A DNA stretch of 9,325 bases, taken from contig DAOUMU010000505.1 in assembly GCA_034409055.1 (NCBI GenBank), positions 1 to 9,325 of the forward strand, given 5' to 3'. Position 1 is the first letter of the stretch, and every line of letters begins with the position of its first letter. Position numbers and translations under genes: made by a program. A model generated the notes under the pieces. It was given only the letters and a program-made list of their open reading frames with translations, was not told where the DNA came from and made no database searches. Source of the stretch: DAOUMU01 sp034409055. Lineage in GTDB: Bacteria; Chloroflexota; Anaerolineae; 4572-78; J111. Of the stretch, positions 1-6,200 are shown piece after piece.

Positions 1-28
1 AGTTGACTGCTACCTATAACGCGATTAC

Positions 29-55
29 ATCTTACCCGAGTTGTGTAAGATTTTT
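29..55 (+). terminator. Possible weak terminator hairpin at left edge
   Basis: ATCTTAC (29-35) and GTAAGAT (45-51) form a perfect 7-bp stem with a 9-nt loop, followed on the plus strand by a run of T (51-55). The shape is that of an intrinsic terminator for a plus-strand transcript arriving from outside the window, but the stem is AT-rich. It may instead be part of the structured junction (68-118) that ends the methylase frame. Confidence 0.3.
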
Positions 56-67
56 ATTGGAGGAATG

Positions 68-118
68 CTAATTTTGCATTAGATTTCAGGACGTCGCCAC
101 ACCCGGTCCGACGTCTGA
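68..118. repeat. Hairpin-rich junction at methylase 3' end
   Basis: Two further inverted repeats lie here. CTAAT (68-72) pairs with ATTAG (78-82). On the minus strand CAGACGTCG pairs with CGACGTCCTG (one bulged base) around a 12-nt loop; this includes two GACGTC sites at about 91 and 109. They start just past the last codons that look like methylase (YADLSDFF, about 126) and contain its stop codon. Together with the hairpin at 29-51 this gives three hairpins in about 90 bp. This looks like the end of an inserted element (IS, MITE or similar) whose body lies left of the window. The family is not recognised. Confidence 0.4.
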
Positions 119-1884
119 GTAGTTACAAAGAAATCTGATAAGTCAGCATAGGGTACATTATCGTAATAAGGTGGGTCAGTTAACACTGCATCAAAAAAAT
201 TATCAGGGAAAGGTAATTCCGTAGCAGAGGCATGATGGAAATGACTACTTGAATGATTTACTGCCGGATTAGTATTAATATAGCGCAGAATCCAATCACG
301 GTTTGATGTCCAATCGCCATTTACACTGGAAAATACGTTCAATTCAATATAATCCCAAGCCATCGGTAAAGCTTGACGACCAAATACATGCTCAATCTTC
401 TCTCCAATGTTGTTCCAGACAACTATTGCGGCATTTTTATCAGCAAGTCGACTAAGAATTGCAGCTAGATAACTTGCTACTGCTGCGGCTAGCTCGTCTA
501 CATCTATGTTTAAGTTGAAGCCCCCATCTAATTGAGACGTTTTTAAAATCTTTTCACAGTCTGTACGAATGAGCGGATAACTATTAGTGATTTTATCCAT
601 AAAAGTTACCAGAGCGAGTTGTTGGCGAGTATTGAATAAATCTCGCCATTTAGTTATTCCATATAGAACAACTGGCGTGAAATTGTAGTAAGGATTACCT
701 GGTTTATATTCCTGTCCATTGGGTGTAGGAATTGCCTCGTCAGGCAATGGGCCTTCCAGGTGAGGCCAGTTTGCTAATTTATCCTGTAAGTACATGTTTG
801 CTTCAGTAAATACGCGTTCATCTTCCCCATTGGCCATTCGGTAACGTTTGCCACTCTTTTTCGGATTATGTTGAACTACAATTAAAACACGTTGCCCCAT
901 ATTATCAGTGTGGGCCAAACGGCGTGTATCACTGGCTTTGGTTACTTGCTCACAAACTAAGCAGCGAGCATCAGCTTTACTGACAGTTCCTTGACTCGGG
1001 TCAAAATTAGTGGCCTTAATGGCGGCTTCCCCTACCAATAACTCAAACTCAATGTGCTTTTTTTCTTTGTCTACTATTGGACGGTAAGCAATCTTCTTGT
1101 TGCTCTTTTTAGCCAACCAAAATTGTTTGACCAGCGGAATCTCCGCCCCGCAGCTTGGATTCTGGCAGGGAATGGTTCTGGCCCACAGATAGCCCACCGG
1201 TATCCAGCCGTCCTCATCTTCGGGGTAAAAGCGGCCAATCTCGGCCCGGGCCTCCTCCAAAATAATGTTGGCCCATTTTTCCACCAGGTAAGCCAGCAGA
1301 TTGACCTTGGGTCTGGTTTCGAGGCCGGGGAGAACAGCGGATGCGCGGGATGTAACGGATTCTGACTCTTCCGATCCGTTACACGCTTCGCGTGCCAATC
1401 CGTGTTCTTCTTGCGGCAATTCAACCTCAATGCCAAACTTCTGCGGCCATTCCAGGGTGGCTTTTTCGATAAAGACGGCCACGGGGTTGTAATCGTTGGC
1501 GTAGGTCTCGCAGCCCAGGCGCAGGGCTTCCAGGGGGATGGAGCCGCCGCCAGCAAAGGGGTCCAGCACGCGGGGCGGGCGGCCATACTGCTGCAAAATC
1601 AGTTGGCGGGCTTCTTCAATATCTTCGGAGTTGCCGTATTTGACTGCCTCCCAGGGGGTGATGCGTTTGATCAGGTCGAGCAGGTACTCGCGCTGCTGGG
1701 GGTTATCGGGGCCGGGGTCGTCGATCAGGACGGCAAAGGCCGTGGCTCGTGAGGAGGCTAGTGGTCGCCGCGCCCACCAGATGTGCAGGGTGGAGGGGTG
1801 GCCGTGGCGGATATTCTTCTCCCGGGCCGACTCTTCGGAGATGTCGGTCAGGGGCAGGTCGTATTCGATGAGGCGTTTTTGCAT
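79..1884 (-). CDS. DUF1156-type adenine DNA methylase, C-terminally truncated
   Basis: This is a SAM-dependent DNA methyltransferase of the DUF1156/COG1743 type, expected to modify adenine in a restriction-like or DISARM-like defence module. The N-terminus has the family's opening (RLIEYDLPLTDIS, then HPSTLHIWWARRPL at 29-42). SAM motif I is VLDPFAGGGSIPLEA (106-120). A split zinc ribbon has Cys240/Cys245 and Cys308/Cys311, and catalytic motif IV is DPPYYD (570-575). Relatives usually run to about 850-1000 aa, continuing well past DPPYYDNVPYADLSDFF. Here only 15 unrelated-looking residues follow before TAA, so roughly the last third is missing and activity is doubtful. The start is supported by GGAG (1892-1895) 7 nt upstream. 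It lies 16 nt downstream of tspO. Codons before residue about 250 are GC-rich and those after it AT-rich, so the gene is a mosaic. Residues about 159-184 come from an absorbed repeat. It may be DrmMI-like, but the symbol is not assigned. Confidence 0.85.
   Translation of the reverse strand: MQKRLIEYDLPLTDISEESAREKNIRHGHPSTLHIWWARRPLASSRATAFAVLIDDPGPDNPQQREYLLDLIKRITPWEAVKYGNSEDIEEARQLILQQYGRPPRVLDPFAGGGSIPLEALRLGCETYANDYNPVAVFIEKATLEWPQKFGIEVELPQEEHGLAREACNGSEESESVTSRASAVLPGLETRPKVNLLAYLVEKWANIILEEARAEIGRFYPEDEDGWIPVGYLWARTIPCQNPSCGAEIPLVKQFWLAKKSNKKIAYRPIVDKEKKHIEFELLVGEAAIKATNFDPSQGTVSKADARCLVCEQVTKASDTRRLAHTDNMGQRVLIVVQHNPKKSGKRYRMANGEDERVFTEANMYLQDKLANWPHLEGPLPDEAIPTPNGQEYKPGNPYYNFTPVVLYGITKWRDLFNTRQQLALVTFMDKITNSYPLIRTDCEKILKTSQLDGGFNLNIDVDELAAAVASYLAAILSRLADKNAAIVVWNNIGEKIEHVFGRQALPMAWDYIELNVFSSVNGDWTSNRDWILRYINTNPAVNHSSSHFHHASATELPFPDNFFDAVLTDPPYYDNVPYADLSDFFVTTQTSDRVWRRPEI
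1351..1407. repeat. Palindromic repeat absorbed in frame into the methylase
   Basis: TGTAACGGAT (1351-1360) and ATCCGTTACA (1374-1383) are perfect 10-bp inverted arms around a 13-nt spacer. They are followed by CGCTTCGCG and then CAATCCGTGTTC (1396-1407). The last 12-mer recurs inverted at 7942-7953, so this is a dispersed repeat family. In the methylase it encodes the Ser/Glu-rich stretch around CNGSEESESVTSRAS. That stretch lies between motif I and the zinc ribbon, where relatives have a variable linker. Confidence 0.65.
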
Positions 1885-1900
1885 GCAATTACTCCAAGGG

Positions 1901-2395
1901 TTAATTATTCCGGTTCAGCCACCAGATGGCGGCGTTAAGGGCGGTAGCGAAGGTCGTCCACAGCAAGTAGGGCAGCAGAAGCCCGGCAGCGTCGCGACGG
2001 ATGCGCCCAAATTTGACGATGGTTATGAGCAGGGTGCTCCATAGGGCCACAATTTCAATCAGGGCCAGGCCAACCTGTTGCAGGCCAAAAAATATCACCG
2101 ACCAGCCCAGATTCAGACTCAGTTGCAGCCCGTACCAGCCCAACGCCCGACGAACCTGGGCCTGGTTTTGGGCGCGTTTCTGCCAGACCAACCACGAGGC
2201 AATGCCCATCATTAAATAGAGCAAAGTCCAGACCGGGCCAAAGACCCAGGCCGGAGGGTTCCAGGCCGGTTTGTTCAGAGTTGGATACCAGGTTGATACC
2301 GAAGCGCTGGTGGCAATACCCCCAATTGCGGCCACCACAAAGGGTGCAGCCAGGGCTATCACTAATGCCACTATATTTAATTTTTGTGCTTTCAT
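1901..2395 (-). CDS. tspO: TspO/MBR family membrane protein
   Basis: This is a five-helix membrane protein of the TspO/peripheral benzodiazepine receptor family (164 aa, the normal length of about 155-170). Family members bind porphyrins and related tetrapyrroles and are linked to stress and redox regulation. Visible signatures are WYPTLNKPAWNPPAW (36-50) followed by VFGPVWTLLYLMMGIASW, then LNLGWSVIFFG (about 94-104), and the C-terminal PYLLWTTFATALNAAIWWLN. Hydrophobic segments lie near 7-29, 50-71, 87-105, 109-127 and 139-160. The SD is strong, GGAGGGG (2406-2412), 10 nt before ATG. The context is odd: tspO lies between the toxin gene and the methylase, flanked by two copies of the methylase 5' end. 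It is therefore likely a later arrival rather than part of the defence function. Family assignment is firm; its role here is unknown. Confidence 0.93.
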   Translation of the reverse strand: MKAQKLNIVALVIALAAPFVVAAIGGIATSASVSTWYPTLNKPAWNPPAWVFGPVWTLLYLMMGIASWLVWQKRAQNQAQVRRALGWYGLQLSLNLGWSVIFFGLQQVGLALIEIVALWSTLLITIVKFGRIRRDAAGLLLPYLLWTTFATALNAAIWWLNRNN

Positions 2396-2401
2396 CGTGA
2401 T

Positions 2402-2479
2402 CTATCCCCTCCAAATTGGGGCCGATGGACCGGAGATGTCGACCAGGGGCAGGTTGTACTCGGCGAGGCGTTTTTTCAT
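2402..2479 (-). pseudogene. Remnant 5' end of a second DUF1156 methylase
   Basis: A 25-codon frame begins MKKRLAEYNLPLVDIS, against MQKRLIEYDLPLTDIS for the methylase at 1884: 12 of 16 residues and 41 of 48 bases identical by hand alignment. A weaker match (TCGGCC) extends to codon 20. Homology then stops, and the frame ends at TAG 6 bases before the tspO ATG, with the tspO SD lying inside its last codons. It starts 21 nt after the toxin stop codon, the natural place for the next gene of the operon. The simplest reading is that this was the original methylase start, cut off when tspO plus another methylase copy was inserted. It could now act as a translated leader that couples tspO to the upstream genes. 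Confidence 0.7.
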
Positions 2480-2500
2480 AGAAAATCACTTTCGGTCAGC

Positions 2501-2962
2501 CTACTCAAAGTTAGGTCTTGTCTCAGCAGCGGCTAAATCTGCCAGGGTTTGCACCGGTACCTGACTCCCGCTGAGTTTACGTTGGAGCGCCTGGTCGGCG
2601 GTGATGAGGGGCAGGCTAAGTTGTTGGGCCAGGGCGGCGTAACTGGCATCGTAGGTCGTAAGGTCATAGGCCAGGGCCAGGTCCAGAGCCGGTTCCAGCA
2701 GGTCGGCGGTGGAGACGGTACGCAGTGCCAACGCCCGCAGATCACGCACGTCCTGGTGGGCGTTGTCGGCCGGGTAGTCAAAGCGACGGGTGTACTTCCA
2801 CAAAATGTTGGCGCATTCTATGTAGAACAGGTCAGGCACGTAAAAATGGGCCGGCGGCTCGGCGGCCAAACGGCTGAACAACCGGTCGGCCACATCTGAA
2901 AATTCCTCGGCCAGAAATAGCTTAATGCCAACGCTGGCGTCTACCACGCAGTCGTCGCTCAT
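2501..2962 (-). CDS. PIN-domain toxin (VapC-like ribonuclease)
   Basis: A 153-aa PIN-domain protein, the toxin half of a type II toxin-antitoxin pair, expected to be a Mg-dependent endoribonuclease. The acidic active-site set is visible in the usual order: Asp8 in CVVDASV, Glu49 in YIECANILW, Asp105 in TTYDASYAALAQ, and Asp123 in PLITADQAL. The DASYAALA...LITAD pattern is typical of the VapC family, and the length is at the upper end of normal (about 130-150). Its ATG overlaps the antitoxin stop as ATGA (2959-2962), implying translational coupling. It shares the strand and probably the transcript with the antitoxin. All catalytic residues seem intact, so it may be active. Whether it acts on tRNA, rRNA or mRNA cannot be told from sequence. 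Confidence 0.9.
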   Translation of the reverse strand: MSDDCVVDASVGIKLFLAEEFSDVADRLFSRLAAEPPAHFYVPDLFYIECANILWKYTRRFDYPADNAHQDVRDLRALALRTVSTADLLEPALDLALAYDLTTYDASYAALAQQLSLPLITADQALQRKLSGSQVPVQTLADLAAAETRPNFE

Positions 2963-3201
2963 CGGGCTCGATCCTGACGGAGCAAGGCGGTGCTGTCGGG
3001 CGCGCCGTTCTGGGCGGGGCGAAAGAAGCGCCGGCGCCGGATGCCGTCTAACAGTTCGGCCTGGCTGGGTTCAGTGTCGGTCAGGGCACGATCCAGCAGC
3101 ATAATCACCTCGGCGCTGATGGAGCGGTTTCTGGCATTGGCCTGCTCTCTAAGGCGCTCATATAACTCATCGGGCACGTTGCGCACGTGCAAGGTAGGCA
3201 T
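2959..3201 (-). CDS. Ribbon-helix-helix antitoxin (FitA/VapB-like)
   Basis: An 80-aa antitoxin with an N-terminal Arc/MetJ-type ribbon-helix-helix DNA-binding domain: strand MPTLHVRNVP, helix DELYERLREQANARN, turn RSISAEVIMLLDRAL. The PTLxVRNVPDELYxxLRExAxxxxRSxSAEV pattern is that of FitA-like antitoxins. The C-terminal part, after about residue 48, carries RRRRFFRP and would wrap the toxin. The SD is GGAGG (3209-3213), 7 nt before ATG. It is placed first, overlapping the toxin by 4 nt, which is the usual antitoxin-toxin order. It probably represses its own promoter through the palindrome at 3250-3264. This family also includes orphan regulators, but the adjacent PIN gene makes the antitoxin role likely. 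Confidence 0.88.
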   Translation of the reverse strand: MPTLHVRNVPDELYERLREQANARNRSISAEVIMLLDRALTDTEPSQAELLDGIRRRRFFRPAQNGAPDSTALLRQDRAR

Positions 3202-3234
3202 TGTAAGACCTCCATTTTGGGCTGGTTTAGAGCT

Positions 3235-3263
3235 ATTTTAGCAGGAATGGTTGCATTGTGCAA
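3235..3263 (-). promoter_or_regulatory. Promoter of the toxin-antitoxin pair
   Basis: On the minus strand TTGCAC (3258-3263) and TAAAAT (3235-3240) are separated by exactly 17 nt, a good sigma70-type pair. Transcription would start near 3228, about 27 nt before the antitoxin ATG and downstream of the helicase stop at 3269. The pair can therefore be expressed independently of the helicase. Confidence 0.6.
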
Positions 3264-3264
3264 C
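3250..3264. promoter_or_regulatory. Candidate antitoxin operator palindrome
   Basis: GTTGCA-TTG-TGCAAC is a perfect inverted repeat with 6-bp arms and a 3-bp centre. It covers the -35 box of the antitoxin promoter, where a bound RHH dimer would block RNA polymerase. Antitoxins of this type usually bind such palindromes. No T-run follows on the minus strand, which argues against a terminator for the helicase gene. Confidence 0.5.
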
Positions 3265-3268
3265 AATT

Positions 3269-6200
3269 TTAATCGACCCGTCGTCGCCATTTTTCTTCAG
3301 GAATAATAAAACCCGTGGCAAAAATATCCTCATCCACTCTGAAAAGGTCAGCCGGATTCTGCACCCGGTGTAACTGCGGGGCATCCGTCCCGGCCATGGT
3401 CACGATGTAGAGCCAGAATTTCTCCCCAAAGTGGCGGGCCTTTTTCCACTCGTTGGCCGACAGGCGGATGGCTCCAGATTGAGCCCGGGCTTTGACCTCG
3501 ATGTAGCGGATGTCGGCGTAAGAACCGTCGTCGTTGTAGAGGGTGGAGCGCAGGTCAAAGCCGTGGTTTTCACCGGAGACATCTGCCGGCTGCCAGCCCT
3601 GGTCACGCTCGTACTGCATCGCCACTCGCATTCCCAAGGCCTCGATTTCATCATCACGCCTCATTCCAGCCCCCTCGCCGGTAGGCTTTACCTTGTAGGT
3701 CTCCTCCGGTTTTGGTTTTTCCTTGATTTGTTGGTCCTCAACTTCGGTTGGCTTGAGTGGTTCCGGCACGGAGCTGTCCTGAGCGTAGTCGAAGGGAATG
3801 ACGGCCGCTGCACCTAGAATACGGGGTTCGCCCACGGTCAGGTTACGTTCCAGTTGAATTTCCCGCTCGAGGGCCGTCCGGCGCTGCTCCAACTGCTCCA
3901 GGTTGCGCTGCTCGTTGAGGAGCGGCAGGCCAATCGGCTCACCGCCGGCCTGGCGCAGTTCGTATTCCAAGATTTTCTGGTTCGACTCCTGAATCAAATA
4001 ATCCAGCGAGCGCAGGCCGTACTTCTCCTTGATCTGGCTTTCCCGCTGCCGCTTTTGCTCAATCTCCGCCTGAAAGGGAAAGAGGATCTCGGTGACGATG
4101 TAATCTTCGATGGCCTGGCGGTTTTGCAGGAGGGAGAGGATGGCGGGAGGGAGCAGCCCCCCCGGCCCCCCAGCGGGGGGAGGGAGTCCCCCCGGCCCCC
4201 CAGAGGGGGGAGGAGGCCCCCCCGGCCCCCCAGAGGGGGGAGTTTGAGTCTGTATTCCCTTCTCCTGTCCCCCGGAGGGGGGAATATGGCTCTGTGTTCC
4301 CCCCTTTGGGGGGTCAGGGGGGCCACTTAATGGCTCGTGGTCCCACAAAATGGCCGGATTGACCGATTGGATGGGACCGTCCACCGCCTGATACAGGCAG
4401 AAGACGCGCTTGCCGGCCGGTTGGCCGGTGCCATCGCTGACCTCGCCTTCGACAAACCAGAAGACGCCCTCGCGCTGGCCTTCGGGGTCGCCAAAAATGG
4501 CGTAGTTTTCGGCATCGTCGCCAGGGCGGAGTCCCCCTGTGGGGAAGGTGGTTAAAATCGTCTGGTTGATGGCTTCCAGCAGGGGATGACCGGGGGCCAC
4601 AAACTCGGCTTCGGGGTGCTGCCGGGCGTAGGCTTTCTCAAAGGTCAGCCGGCGGTACTCGCGGAAGACCCGCCCGTAGGTGGCCTTAAAGTCGTAATCA
4701 TCCCCCCACCGGCGCAAGTCGTAGGGTACAGCGGTAATGCTGTAGGTCTCGTTGCGTTGCTCAATCTGACCCCCCAGGCGGCGGAAGGCCCGCAGGAAGT
4801 AATCTTCGACGTATTCCGGCACCAGCCGGTTCTCCTCGGCGGTCAGGGTCTCTTGCAGCAGGCCGGAGTAGTCGATGTGGCGGGTGGCCAGACTGGTCAT
4901 AAAGACCTGCTCCAGGGTTTGGTGCAGCGATTGGGCGTCGACGGCCTCAATCTCCTGCGCAATCTCTTCAATCCGGCGCTGGCTGAAAACGGCCTCTTTC
5001 AATAACTCATCCAGGCGTGTGCCGGGAATCATCTCGCCGATAATATCAAAGACCCGGTCGGAGCCCAGCGCCTCTTTCATTCGCTCCAATTTTTCAAAGA
5101 GACGGTCCAGAATCTGCCCTTCTCGGGTGTCGCGGGTGACCATATTGTAGATGTTAACTTCATACTGCTGGCCATAGCGATGGATGCGGCCCATGCGCTG
5201 CTCCAGGCGGTTGGGGTTCCAGGGGATGTCGTAGTTGACCATCAGCGAGCAGAATTGCAGGTTAATGCCCTCACCGGCCGCCTCGGTGGCCACCATAATC
5301 TGGGTCTTATCCCGAAACTCCCGCTCGGCCTCGATACGGGCGTCCATATGCATGTGGCCGTGAATGGTGGTCACGCTGTAGCCCCAGGATTGTAGTTTCT
5401 CCACCAGATAGTGCAGGGTATCCCGAAACTCGGTGAAGATGAGGAGTTTATCCCCTCTTAGCCCCCCCGTTTGCGGGGAGGTATGGGGAGGTAGATGCCT
5501 GAGCACGCTATCCCGCAGGCCAACCAGCTTGCTTTCAATCTCCTGGGCACGGACTCGCTCGGCCTGGGCAATCAACCCCTCCAGTTGTTTAATCTCGACC
5601 TTGACCTCATCAATATTCTGGGCGATGGTCAGGTGTTCCAGTCGCTCTTCTAGCTGTGCTCGCTCCTCGTCGGACATGTCGGCCAACTCATCCTCATCCA
5701 GATCACGGAGGCGCAGGTAATCTTCGTCCTGGCGAATCTTTTCCGGTAGGGTCAGTAACTCTTCCAGCCGAGCCTTGCGCCGTTTGAGCGACTCGTAGAC
5801 GGCGTGAGTGCTGGAGGTCAACCGTCGCTGCAAAATCATGAGGGCGAAAGAGATGCTGCGGTTCTCTTTGGCCCGGTCGAAATAATCGCGGACGTAATTG
5901 GTGACCCGGTTGTAAAGCTCGGTTTCGGCCTCGGTCAGCCGGAAGGGGACGGTGTGGACGTAGCGGGGGGGAAAAATGGGCGTGCCATCAAAGCGCCTTA
6001 AATCCTCTTTGAGCCGCCGCACAAAAACGGGATTATCTTTGTTCTCAACCGACTCTTTGAGTAACTCGGTCTGGGCGAAAAAGCCGGGACGCAGCAAATC
6101 CAGGAAGAGGCGGAAGTTTTCTTCGTCGCCCCGGTGGGGGGTGGCCGTCAGAAACAGCATATGGTTCGTCTGCCGCGAGAGGATTTCACCGGCCTGGTAG

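Noticed and set aside
29..130. Group II intron 5' boundary at the methylase junction
   Set aside because: A GTGTG-like start and nearby hairpins are present, but intron domains V/VI and a reverse transcriptase are not visible, so only an unspecified element end is claimed.
1074..1586. 170-aa minus-strand frame
   Set aside because: It overlaps the methylase in another frame with a Pro/Arg/Trp-biased composition typical of shadow frames in GC-rich DNA.
2055..2489. 144-aa minus-strand frame over tspO
   Set aside because: It is out of frame with both tspO and the methylase remnant; the real signals there are the 25-codon remnant and tspO.
3250..3264. Palindrome as helicase terminator
   Set aside because: The stem is short and no T-run follows on the minus strand; overlap with a -35 box fits an operator better.
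4151..4240. 30-bp tandem units as a CRISPR-like array
   Set aside because: The units are contiguous with no spacers and are coding; they are a palindromic C/G-tract repeat.
3994..4326. Minus-strand frame with PPLGGRGG repeats
   Set aside because: It is a shadow of the helicase gene in another frame, produced by the C/G-tract repeat.
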